Shown here piece by piece: positions 35,660 through 44,413 of a stretch of 44,413 bases of DNA (position 1 is the stretch's first letter; each line of letters begins with the position of its first letter). The notes under the pieces were generated by a model that had not been told where the DNA came from, did not search any database, and was given only the letters and a program-made list of their open reading frames with translations. Source of the stretch: Nitrolancea sp040255925 (GTDB lineage Bacteria; Chloroflexota; Chloroflexia; Thermomicrobiales; Thermomicrobiaceae); NCBI GenBank assembly GCA_040255925.1, contig JBDZVX010000005.1, forward strand, positions 1 through 44,413, written 5' to 3'. Both the position numbers and the translations under genes were made by a program.

Positions 35660-36214
35660 TTAAGCTGGTGTTCGGCGGCGCTTCTTGCTTTCACCGGGCT
35701 GCTTCCGGGGGATCACGGTGATCATCCCACTACTCTCCATATAGGCCTTCTCCACATCCTCGATCCGCTCGACTCCCTGCTCTCTGAGCTGTCCCATGAT
35801 CTCTTCATGGGTCAGGTACTCGCGGCGCACGTTCCGCTCGAGCAACTGTCCTTCAAAGATCAAAAGAAGCGGCTCCGGCCGGATAATCCCTCGCATCGCT
35901 GGGAAACGGAATGCGACATAGGCCAGGAGCCAGTTCCAGCCGACGAGCGTCGCCGCCAGGATCAGGGCATCCGTTACGGACGTATAGTTCCCCGACATCC
36001 CGTTCGACACCGCATCGGCAATCAGGACGATGACCAGCAGATCCGAAATTTCGAGCGCGGCAGCCTCGCGCTTGAGAATGAACCGGAGACCGAAAAACAG
36101 GGCGAGGTAGACGATCGAGCCGCGGACCACCAATTCGAGAACGGGTACACTCGGGATGAGAAGATCCATCCAATTGTCCGAAAACCAGATCGACAAAAGC
36201 ATGCTGAGATGCAT
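35660..36214 (-). CDS. YetF/DUF421-family membrane protein
   Basis: This integral membrane protein of 184 residues has three predicted helices in the first 100 residues. A cytoplasmic DUF421 domain follows: RGIIRPEPLLLIFEGQLLERNVRREYLTHEEIMGQLREQG, then EDVEKAYMESSGMITVIPR, the family hallmark. DUF421 proteins such as B. subtilis YetF and YdfS are linked to spore or membrane functions, but the biochemistry is unclear. It is convergent with the YtxH-like gene. Confidence 0.87.
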   Translation of the reverse strand: MHLSMLLSIWFSDNWMDLLIPSVPVLELVVRGSIVYLALFFGLRFILKREAAALEISDLLVIVLIADAVSNGMSGNYTSVTDALILAATLVGWNWLLAYVAFRFPAMRGIIRPEPLLLIFEGQLLERNVRREYLTHEEIMGQLREQGVERIEDVEKAYMESSGMITVIPRKQPGESKKRRRTPA

Positions 36215-36344
36215 TCCTCACCCCTAATCCCTACCGCTGTCGCATCAACGTTGAGCCGGTCCGTCCCACGGCGATCCCGCCGGGGCACAATGGGCCGGTC
36301 ATTCCACTGATGCACCAGACGTGCCGCCGGTCGTTCCAGTGACT

Positions 36345-36374
36345 TTGAAGCTGGCGGAAGGGCTGTGGTACTAT
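36345..36374 (+). promoter_or_regulatory. predicted promoter of the holA leader
   Basis: -35 TTGAAG (36345-36350), an 18-nt spacer and -10 TACTAT (36369-36374), with TGG before the -10 as an extended element. The start would be near 36381, giving a leader of about 200 nt before holA. Confidence 0.45.
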
Positions 36375-36380
36375 TTCCAC

Positions 36381-36560
36381 CGGGTAAACCCCACGCCGTG
36401 AGTAGTGCATGACAACGTTTTGAGCCAACATGAGCTAACTAACGGGAGCTACTAAGCGAATCCCGTGGGGTTCGGGGTTGTGGCACCCACCTGCTTTTGC
36501 AGGTTCAAAGCAGAGTTGCATACCACGGTGGTGGGGTTTCGCCCTGTCTGCGTCATCTCC
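36381..36560 (+). ncRNA. structured RNA region upstream of holA
   Basis: A perfect 9-bp stem, AACCCCACG (36387-36395) with CGTGGGGTT (36464-36472), closes a 68-nt domain that also contains AGTAG/CTACT. A second hairpin follows: ACCTGC-TTTT-GCAGGT (36489-36504). A predicted promoter lies just upstream. It could be a 5' leader of holA or a separate small RNA. It does not match the tRNA, tmRNA, SRP RNA or riboswitch cores I know. Confidence 0.4.
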
Positions 36561-36579
36561 ACGAATGGCCGGTGCTCGG

Positions 36580-37599
36580 ATGATCCATGTTCTTCACGGC
36601 ACGAACTCCCTCGGGATACAGGAACGAGCCCGGCTCCTCCGCGACGAAGGCGATCCAACCGGACTCAACACCACTATCATCGACCAGGCGGCCGGCCGCC
36701 TCGGAGATCTTCGTTCCGCCTGTTGCGCGATCGGATTTTTCGGCACCAGCCGCGTCGTCATCGCCCGCGATCTTATCACCGCGAAAGGAGCTCGCCGGAA
36801 GCGACGAACCGCGAAGAACACGGATGGATCATCGCTCGATCAGGTGACCGGCGTGATGAACGATGTTCCCTCAACAACGTTGCTCATCGTCATTGAGGAA
36901 TCGGTCGGCCCCGTCGAAGAACGAGCGTTGAAAACGGTCACCCAGGAGGTTCGCGTCGAGCGGCTGGATGTACCGCGTGGGCGGGAACTGGTGACCTGGA
37001 CGTTGAACCGCGCCCGGCTCCATGACACGGAGTTCGAGCCCGGCGGCGCCGAACGGCTGCTGGAAGCGCTGTTTCCGGGGAGCTGGTCCGCCCGGCCAAG
37101 GGGCAACGATGTGCCGCCCGACTTGTACCGGTTGGATACCGAAATCGCGAAGCTGGCCGTCGCCGCCGGGACCGGCGGAAAGATAACGGCCAAGCAGATC
37201 GCGGAACTGGTCCCCGGCGCGGAAGCCCTCAACATCTGGGGGCTCACGAATGCCATCGCCGCCGGGAACCCATCCTCGGCCGTCCAGGAGATCGAACGCG
37301 AGCTGGCATCCGGTACACCGGCCGAAATGATCATCGGTCAGCTCGTGGGTCAATTCGAGACATTCGCGGCGCTGCTGATCCAGAGTGGACCACCGGACAT
37401 CCGGGCAGTGGCGGCGGAAACCGGGTTATCCGAAGCCCGGCTGCAACAGGCCGCGCGGAGTATCCGGCACTTCTCGCCGGAACGGGTGCGCCGGGCGCTT
37501 GCCGCGCTTCGCGATACCGATTTCGCGGCTAAACAGGGCCAGGTCGAGGCTCAGGACGCGCTGGCCGGCATCGTGGTGCAATTGGCAACACCAAACTGA
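36580..37599 (+). CDS. holA: DNA polymerase III, delta subunit
   Basis: HolA opens the beta clamp within the clamp-loader complex. From ATG 36580 the product has 339 residues, typical. It begins MIHVLHGTNSLGIQERARLL, as in YqeN/HolA proteins, has KLAVAAGTGGKITAKQIAELVPGAEALNIWGLTNAIAAGN in the middle, and ends with the helical lid domain. The frame is open from 36478, but the upstream part falls in the structured leader; ATG 36565 is an alternative. No good Shine-Dalgarno is visible. Next to rpsT in convergent orientation, a common holA-rpsT arrangement. Confidence 0.88.
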   Translation: MIHVLHGTNSLGIQERARLLRDEGDPTGLNTTIIDQAAGRLGDLRSACCAIGFFGTSRVVIARDLITAKGARRKRRTAKNTDGSSLDQVTGVMNDVPSTTLLIVIEESVGPVEERALKTVTQEVRVERLDVPRGRELVTWTLNRARLHDTEFEPGGAERLLEALFPGSWSARPRGNDVPPDLYRLDTEIAKLAVAAGTGGKITAKQIAELVPGAEALNIWGLTNAIAAGNPSSAVQEIERELASGTPAEMIIGQLVGQFETFAALLIQSGPPDIRAVAAETGLSEARLQQAARSIRHFSPERVRRALAALRDTDFAAKQGQVEAQDALAGIVVQLATPN

Positions 37600-37604
37600 C
37601 CAGC

Positions 37605-37621
37605 AGGGCTCAGCGAGCCTT
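37605..37621. terminator. weak hairpin between holA and rpsT
   Basis: AGGGCTC and GAGCCTT form a 7-bp stem (one G-T pair) with a triloop between the convergent genes. There is no T-run, so function as a terminator is uncertain. Confidence 0.3.
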
Positions 37622-37669
37622 GCCAGCCAGGCGATAGATCACGTGTGTGGCCTTGGATCAGCCGGATGC

Positions 37670-37939
37670 TTAGGAGTGAACCAAGCGGTTGAACTTGGCC
37701 ATCAGCCGGGACTTGCGGCGCGCGGCGTTGTTCTTATGAATAATGCCCTTGACCGCCGCCCGGTCCAGCGTGCTGATCGCGTTCCCCACCGCAGTGGCGG
37801 CGGCCTCAGCGTCACCCTGGGTAATCAATTTCTCCGCTTTCCGGACGTGGGTACGCGCCGACGAGATGAACAGACGGTTGCGCTGCCTCCGGCGCTCGGC
37901 GACGCGGACACGCTTTTCCGCGGACTTCGTGTTCGCCAA
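37670..37939 (-). CDS. rpsT: 30S ribosomal protein S20
   Basis: S20 binds 16S rRNA in the small subunit body. The 89-residue product (ANTKSAEKRVRVAERRRQRN ... AAVKGIIHKNNAARRKSRL) has the usual length and basic helical composition. The start codon is TTG at 37939, with GGAGG about 10 bases upstream. A UUG start is also known for E. coli rpsT, where it is part of autoregulation. A good promoter lies 60 bp upstream. Confidence 0.96.
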   Translation of the reverse strand: MANTKSAEKRVRVAERRRQRNRLFISSARTHVRKAEKLITQGDAEAAATAVGNAISTLDRAAVKGIIHKNNAARRKSRLMAKFNRLVHS

Positions 37940-38000
37940 GTGTGAGATCCCTCCAACTCAACATCATGAATGATCCGGCATCGCCGCCGGGATCTCCGGA

Positions 38001-38029
38001 AGTCTAGCAGATCCGGGACACCCTCGCAA
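38001..38029 (-). promoter_or_regulatory. predicted rpsT promoter
   Basis: On the minus strand, -35 TTGCGA (38029-38024), a 17-nt spacer and -10 TAGACT (38006-38001), the same -10 hexamer as in the L,D-transpeptidase leader promoter. Confidence 0.6.
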
Positions 38030-38428
38030 TCCACCGGCCGTTGCGCTCGGCACGTCAGTTTCCTGCACAGTTCGTGTTGAACGGCTGTGATCCCGAGATC
38101 GTGGCGCTCCCGACCAGCACCTCATTCGTTCAGCATCGCGCGGCGATAAGCGGCGATAAACCGATGGCCGGGACGCATAGCCGGCGTTGCGAGACAGGTA
38201 TCCGATGATGTTGGAGTTCAAGCCAGCATCGCGCGGCGGTAAACCGGACGCACGATGCCAGATCGACGGGCATGCCGTCGGTCTAACGTCCGCGTGAAGG
38301 CTGCACGCCAAACCATGACGCGCACCCGCCGTGGCGCCAGTCCTGCTTCTCGATCAGCGCGCGCCACGGTGACGCGTGGCGGCAATTTCGCTCGCCAGTC
38401 CTGAACCAGTCAGGAAAGGAGTCAGCTG
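38030..38428. other. about 400 bp region with a direct repeat
   Basis: No gene is recognised. CAGCATCGCGCGGCG followed by ATAA or GTAA occurs twice, at 38131-38149 and 38224-38242. Open frames here look like random high-GC translation. It lies between divergent rpsT and the SnoaL-like gene. Confidence 0.4.
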
Positions 38429-38878
38429 ATGCTGGTCGATCAGCAGGAACACCTCGATGAACACAAGACCATCGTCCGCCGCGTCTTCGACGATGTGATC
38501 AATGCCCGGAACTGGGACGACGCCGAACGGTTCATCGCGCCAAACGTCGTCGATCATATGGCTCCATCCTGGATGCCACCGGGCATCGCCGGCGTCAAAC
38601 AACAGCTGATCGCCTGGTTCTCTGCCTTCCCCGACAGCCATTTCGTAATAGACGACATGATCGCCCAGGGAGATCGGGTTACCGTCCGCTGGACCGTGAA
38701 TGGAACACAGGAAGGGATCTTCCGCGATATCCCGCCAACCGGCAAGCACATCACGATGTCCGGGATCGATGAAGTCCGTATCGCGTTCGGCCAAGTCGTG
38801 GAGCATTGGGGGTATCCCGATCTGATGAGCTTGATGACGCAGCTCCGCGCCGAGGAAACTCAGCCAGCGGAACAGTGA
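38429..38878 (+). CDS. SnoaL-like ester cyclase family protein
   Basis: This is a small alpha+beta-barrel protein of the NTF2-like superfamily, 149 residues. It has the SnoaL/ester-cyclase pattern: VRRVFDDVINARNWDDAERFIAPNVVDH, FSAFPDSHFVIDDMIAQGDRVTVRWTVNGTQEG, and PPTGKHITMSGIDEVRIAFGQVVEHW. Family members act on polyketides or other small ring compounds, or are catalytically undefined; here the substrate is unknown. The ATG has AAGGAG about 8 bases upstream. Confidence 0.85.
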   Translation: MLVDQQEHLDEHKTIVRRVFDDVINARNWDDAERFIAPNVVDHMAPSWMPPGIAGVKQQLIAWFSAFPDSHFVIDDMIAQGDRVTVRWTVNGTQEGIFRDIPPTGKHITMSGIDEVRIAFGQVVEHWGYPDLMSLMTQLRAEETQPAEQ

Positions 38879-39020
38879 CCGGCCATAACCCCTATTGATC
38901 TGTTTAAGGCTAGGCGATCCCACCACACCGGACTGGCGGGACGGCGGACGGCCTCCGGATGGTGCGTACCGATCACGCATTCTCGGTGGTGGCTGAGTAC
39001 GTCGGCCCGCCGGCTTCACG

Positions 39021-39026
39021 TACAAT
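39021..39026 (+). promoter_or_regulatory. possible -10 element for a leaderless murJ transcript
   Basis: TACAAT ends 7 bases before the chosen murJ ATG, so transcription would begin at or next to the start codon. No Shine-Dalgarno precedes this ATG. No clear -35 is present. Confidence 0.35.
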
Positions 39027-39033
39027 TCGCCCG

Positions 39034-40650
39034 ATGACTACTGTGCCTCGACGCCCACGGCGTCCTTTTGTTGCGCAGGCTACCCAAGGCCGCTCCGTCG
39101 CGGCAAACGCGACCATCGTCGCGGCTGCCTTCGTCGCGAGCCGGCTCCTCGGCATGCTCCGCGAAATCCTGATTGCCCGGCAGTTCGGCACCTCCCCCAG
39201 CTACGATGCCTACGTGGCCGCCTTCCGCATCCCGGACCTGCTCTTCCTGGTCGTCATGAGCGGCGCATTCGGCGCGGCATTCATCCCGGTATTTGGGGGG
39301 TTCCTGAGCCGGGGCGAGGATGACCGGGCCTGGCGGCTCGCCAGTACCGTGCTGACCTATACGCTGGTCGCGCTCGCCGCGACGACGGTGCTGGTCCTGA
39401 TTCTTGCCGGGCCGTTGATGCGCTGGATCGTCGCTCCCGGCCTGGAGCCGCCACAACAAGAGCTGGCAACCAACCTCACCCGGCTGCTGCTCCTGTCGCC
39501 GCTCTTTCTCGGACTCGGTGCCGCCGCAAAGGGGATGCTGGAAGCCCAGGATCTCTTTACTCTCCCGGCGATCGCGCCGATTCTCTACAACCTCGGGATT
39601 ATCTTCGGCGCGGTTGCCCTGGCATCAGAGATGGGGGTCTACGGGCTGGCGGTCGGCGTCATTGCCGGTGCGCTCGGGCATGCCGGACTTCAGTTCGCCG
39701 GGTTGATCCGGAGGGGCGTGCGGTTCCGCCCCTCACTTTCCAGGCGGACCGAAGGACTCCGGGAAGTCGCCCGGCTGATGGCGCCGCGCCTGATTGGGCA
39801 AGCGGCGTTCCAGGTGAACTTCATCGTGATGACGAACTTCGCCTCCCGCCTCGGCGAGAGCCGGGTCTCATCGATGAACTACGCCTACCAACTCTTCATG
39901 CTGCCCCACGGCGTACTCGCGCTCAGCCTCTCCACGGTCATTTTTCCGGCGATGGCGCGCCAGTTCGAACTCCGCGAGCTTGGTCAGCTCAAGCACACCC
40001 TCGGGCGGGCGCTCGGCTCCCTGCTCTTCCTGACGCTTCCGGCTGCGGTCGGCCTGTTCGCGTTCCGGGTGAGCATCATCCAAGTACTCTTCCAGTTCGG
40101 GTCGTTCTCAGCCGAGTCCACCCAGCTCGTCGCGGTGGCGCTCGCCTACTTCGCGCTTGGACTCGCCGCGTTCGCGGTCGTGGAAGCGGTGACCCGCGCG
40201 TTCTATGCGATGCACGACACGACGACCCCGGTCGTGGCGGCGATCGTCACCATCGTGGCTAATATCGCCTTGAGCTGGCTGCTCGCCCCCCGCCTCGGCC
40301 ACGGCGGGCTGGCCCTGAGCATTTCGATCACCACGACGATCGAGATGCTGATCCTGCTGGCCGTCCTCTATCGCCGGATCGGTGGGCTGGGCTGGACGCT
40401 TCTGATCTCAGTCGCCCGGACCGCGCTGGCCTCATCAATCATGGGCATCGTGGCCTTGTGGCTTGCCGGGCCGCTGGCCCAGGTCACCGATCCGAGCCAC
40501 GGGAGGTCGGTCACGACGCTCGCGGCGTTCGCGCTCACGCTAGCCGCCACCGGCGCGGTCTATCTCACGGCGGCATACTACCTCCGGGCGCCCGAACTCC
40601 AGCACGTACTGACCCGCATCAGCGCCCGGCTGCCAGCGTTACGGCGCTGA
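39034..40650 (+). CDS. murJ: lipid II flippase MurJ
   Basis: MurJ moves lipid II across the cytoplasmic membrane for peptidoglycan synthesis. The product has about 14 membrane helices and the MviN signature SRLLGMLREILIARQFG, SYDAYVAAFRIPDLLFLVVMSGAFGAAFIPVF, then LLLSPLFLGLGAAAKGMLEAQDLF. From ATG 39034 it has 538 residues; the frame is open from 38959, but that N-terminal stretch is not family-like. With the PBP and L,D-transpeptidase it completes a wall-synthesis theme in this window. Confidence 0.93.
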   Translation: MTTVPRRPRRPFVAQATQGRSVAANATIVAAAFVASRLLGMLREILIARQFGTSPSYDAYVAAFRIPDLLFLVVMSGAFGAAFIPVFGGFLSRGEDDRAWRLASTVLTYTLVALAATTVLVLILAGPLMRWIVAPGLEPPQQELATNLTRLLLLSPLFLGLGAAAKGMLEAQDLFTLPAIAPILYNLGIIFGAVALASEMGVYGLAVGVIAGALGHAGLQFAGLIRRGVRFRPSLSRRTEGLREVARLMAPRLIGQAAFQVNFIVMTNFASRLGESRVSSMNYAYQLFMLPHGVLALSLSTVIFPAMARQFELRELGQLKHTLGRALGSLLFLTLPAAVGLFAFRVSIIQVLFQFGSFSAESTQLVAVALAYFALGLAAFAVVEAVTRAFYAMHDTTTPVVAAIVTIVANIALSWLLAPRLGHGGLALSISITTTIEMLILLAVLYRRIGGLGWTLLISVARTALASSIMGIVALWLAGPLAQVTDPSHGRSVTTLAAFALTLAATGAVYLTAAYYLRAPELQHVLTRISARLPALRR

Positions 40651-40675
40651 TGTGGGAAGGGCAAACGCCTTGCGG

Positions 40676-40681
40676 TATACT
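40676..40681 (+). promoter_or_regulatory. possible -10 element for the lepA operon
   Basis: TATACT, 45 bases before the lepA ATG. There is no good -35 at 16-18 nt. Confidence 0.35.
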
Positions 40682-40725
40682 CATAGATCGATCAACATCG
40701 AGATAGGGGCCACGGCGAACACAGC

Positions 40726-42560
<1,835 letters not shown>

Positions 42561-42564
<4 letters not shown>

Positions 42565-44009
42565 CGCGCGAGATCAACATCGTCGGGCTGAGTACCGGGA
42601 ATCCCAAGGAGTACTCGGTCCAGGCGTTCACATTATTGGCAGCCGGCCGCACCTATTTGCGCACCCGAAATCACCCGGCGGTGGCGGCCTTACCGGGAGC
42701 TAGCCAGTTATTCTCATTCGATGACTGGTTTAACGAGGCTGGCGATTTCGGCAATCTCGCCATCGAGATCGCCGATTTCCTGGTCGCCGAGTCGGAGCGG
42801 GAACCACTCGTCTTCGCTGTTCCGGGGCACCCGCTATTTGGTGATTCCACCGTGGCCGCCCTTCTCAAACGGGCGGAGGAAGCCGGGGTACCGGTCCACA
42901 TCGTCCCGACCCTGAGCGTGCTAGATCTGCTCCTGCCAACCTTGACCGCCGGTGCCGGCGCCCAATTGCAGATTCTCGACGCGCTCGACCTCGCCGCGTC
43001 GACCGATCGGGGTGCGTTCTCGGGCGGCGCCGCGCCACTCTCCCCGCTGCGGCCGGCGCTGGTGACCCAGGTCCACTCGCCCGCATTACTATCCGCGGCA
43101 CGGCGGGCTCTGTCACGTCTCTACCCCGAAGAAACCGAGGCCGGGATCATCCCGGTCGCCAGCGCGGCGAAGGCGCCTTTCGGACACCTGCCGCTGGCGC
43201 GACTGGACCAGGCGCTGGAGGATGGTGTGGTGATGCTGGCGCTTCCGGCGCTTGACCCTCTCCAGAGCGGCCGCGACACCGCCGCCTTGCAGCAGATCGT
43301 GGCTCGCTTGCGGGCGCCAGGAGGCTGCCCGTGGGACCGGGACCAGACACACCAGAGCATCAAACGGCACCTGATCGAGGAAGCCTATGAAGCCCTCGAC
43401 GCGATCGACCGGGACGATCCGGATGACATCCGAGAAGAGCTCGGCGATGTCCTGCTCCAGGTCTACCTGCACGCTCAAATGGCCGAAGAGGCCGGCCGGT
43501 TCACGCTGGAAGATGTTTACGATAGCTTGACCGCCAAGCTCATCCGCCGGCATCCACACGTGTTCGGCGACGTTATCGCCGAGACGGCCGGCGCGGTCCT
43601 GGAGAATTGGGACCAGATTAAGCGCCGGGAACGGCGGGAACGCGGAGATTCGGACGAAGAACACCCGCTCGGGAAGATTCCGGCTGACCTCCCCGCTCTG
43701 GCACGGGCGCAAACACTCATCCGGCGTGCTGGCCGCGCCGGCATTGATATCCCTGGCGCTCATCCCGAAGATGGCGCGCAGAGCAGGCCGGAACCGGCCA
43801 ACGAAGCCGAATTCGCCGACGCTCTCTTCGCGCTCGCCGCGGCAGCGTCCAGGGCCGGTATCGATGCCGAGGGGGCATTACGGGCAGCGACACACCGGTT
43901 TGAACGGACGGCGAACCGCTCGCTCGTCACGGCTCCAGCGGCTGGGACCGAGCACGATACCGCCGGTCAGCGGGCCGGTGAAACGAGGAAGGGAGATCCA
44001 GTTCGATGA
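42561..44009 (+). CDS. YabN-type tetrapyrrole-methylase-like / MazG pyrophosphohydrolase fusion
   Basis: Two domains are fused in 482 residues. The N-terminal part (about 1-220) resembles the SAM-dependent tetrapyrrole methylase fold of B. subtilis YabN (INIVGLSTGNPKEYSVQAF; EPLVFAVPGHPLFGDSTV). The MazG domain (about 240-350) begins LQQIVARLRAPGGCPWDRDQTHQS and has the metal-binding EEAYEALDAI and EELGDVLLQV; it hydrolyses nucleoside triphosphates to monophosphates. A C-terminal region (about 375-465) looks like a worn second MazG-like helical segment. The GTG start at 42561 overlaps the lepA stop, and the stop overlaps the next gene as ATGA. Confidence 0.9.
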
Positions 44010-44413
44010 GCAGGCGACCTGCCGCTCCGGAGCCGCGAAACGCGGTGCGACAGCACATAGGCCCCAAGATCCGACGGCTTCGTGATGAACAGGGGCTATC
44101 CCGCGCCGGGTTAGCGAATCGAACCGGGATCTCGGTCTCCTACCTGTCGCGGCTGGAAGGCGGGCACAGCGTCCCGTCGTTCACGATGCTGTCGCGGATC
44201 GCCAGCGGACTCGGGGTGGATGTCACGACGCTGGCTACACCGGATGATGGGGTAGACCCCAACGGGCGGGTGACAACCGAGGTCACGCTCCTGGACCGCG
44301 CCGGACGGCGCGGCTACACGACCTGCGGTGAACTCCGGCTCGGCGACACCGGGCAGACCGTGACCCTCAAAGGCTGGGTCAACCGGCGCCGGGAGCATGG
44401 CCGGCTGATTTTT
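44006..44413 (+). CDS. aspS: XRE helix-turn-helix domain fused in frame to aspartyl-tRNA synthetase N-terminus (partial, runs off the edge)
   Basis: The frame is open from ATG 44006 to the window end, 136 codons. Residues about 14-77 are an XRE/SinR-type HTH (GPKIRRLRDEQGLSRAGLA, then NRTGISVSYLSRLEGG). After a short linker (TPDDGVDPNGR), residues about 104-136 match the anticodon-binding OB-fold start of AspRS (TCGELRLGDTGQTVTLKGWV then NRRREHGRLIF). No stop separates them. An internal GTG at 44270 (codon 89) could start a normal AspRS; it follows a GGGG-TAGA-CCCC hairpin and lacks a clear Shine-Dalgarno. The gene is coupled to the MazG gene by ATGA. Either a fused regulator-synthetase or two nested products is possible. 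Confidence 0.75.
   Translation, partial: MSRRPAAPEPRNAVRQHIGPKIRRLRDEQGLSRAGLANRTGISVSYLSRLEGGHSVPSFTMLSRIASGLGVDVTTLATPDDGVDPNGRVTTEVTLLDRAGRRGYTTCGELRLGDTGQTVTLKGWVNRRREHGRLIF

Noticed and set aside
36464..36540. possible tRNA suggested by GGTTCAAAG near 36502
   Set aside because: No acceptor stem, D-arm or anticodon arm of correct spacing could be drawn.
37964..38311. 115-codon minus-strand frame upstream of rpsT as a decayed gene
   Set aside because: It overlaps the rpsT promoter and shows no conserved motif; composition looks random.

Overview
The window looks like a chromosomal segment of a high-GC Chloroflexota bacterium, most plausibly of the Thermomicrobia/Sphaerobacter group. That placement is inferred from protein character (split complex I genes, F420-type luciferase-like oxidoreductases, a phosphoinositide-type lipid gene pair, LysM and L,D-transpeptidase wall proteins) and could not be confirmed by a search. 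Nearly everything is housekeeping or cell-envelope coding sequence. I see no transposase, integrase, phage gene, CRISPR array, rRNA or tRNA.

Layout. (1) 0.2-10.6 kb, minus strand: a complex I operon nuoA-B-C-D-H-J-K-L-M-N, transcribed from a recognisable promoter near 10.6 kb. nuoI and nuoE/F/G are absent. (2) 10.8-13.4 kb, minus: a class A penicillin-binding protein. (3) 13.9-17.0 kb, plus: a GT4 glycosyltransferase, a CDP-alcohol phosphatidyltransferase, a nitrilase-family amidase and a LysM lipoprotein, meeting a convergent CorC/HlyC-type CBS protein (17.0-18.4 kb, minus). (4) 18.57-20.1 kb, plus: a promoter, a strongly structured leader with an intrinsic terminator, and a secreted L,D-transpeptidase. 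(5) 20.3-22.6 kb, plus: a compact folate operon folB-folE-folP-folK. (6) 22.6-24.8 kb, minus: an LLM-family oxidoreductase and an MFS transporter; then a TVP38/DedA-like membrane protein (plus). (7) 26.2-32.8 kb, minus: ammonium assimilation, glutamate synthase large subunit and glutamine synthetase. (8) 33.1-35.6 kb, plus: a second LLM oxidoreductase, a thioredoxin-like protein, an unrecognised 15-residue-repeat membrane-anchored protein and a YtxH-like protein; a YetF/DUF421 membrane protein lies opposite. (9) 36.3-44.4 kb: a structured leader and DNA polymerase III delta (holA), ribosomal protein S20 (minus), a SnoaL-like protein, murJ, lepA, a YabN-type methylase-MazG fusion, and finally an open frame that runs off the window and joins an XRE helix-turn-helix domain in frame to the N-terminus of aspartyl-tRNA synthetase.

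Many genes overlap by ATGA or GTGA (nuoD/C, nuoK/J, amidase/LysM, folB/E, folP/K, repeat protein/YtxH, lepA/yabN-mazG, yabN-mazG/XRE-aspS), so translational coupling is common. Themes are respiration, peptidoglycan synthesis and remodelling (PBP1, MurJ, L,D-transpeptidase, LysM), polar lipid head groups, folate and nitrogen assimilation. The most unusual signals are the XRE-AspRS frame at the right edge, the attenuator-like leader before the L,D-transpeptidase, the structured leader before holA, and the complex I operon lacking its NuoI ferredoxin subunit.
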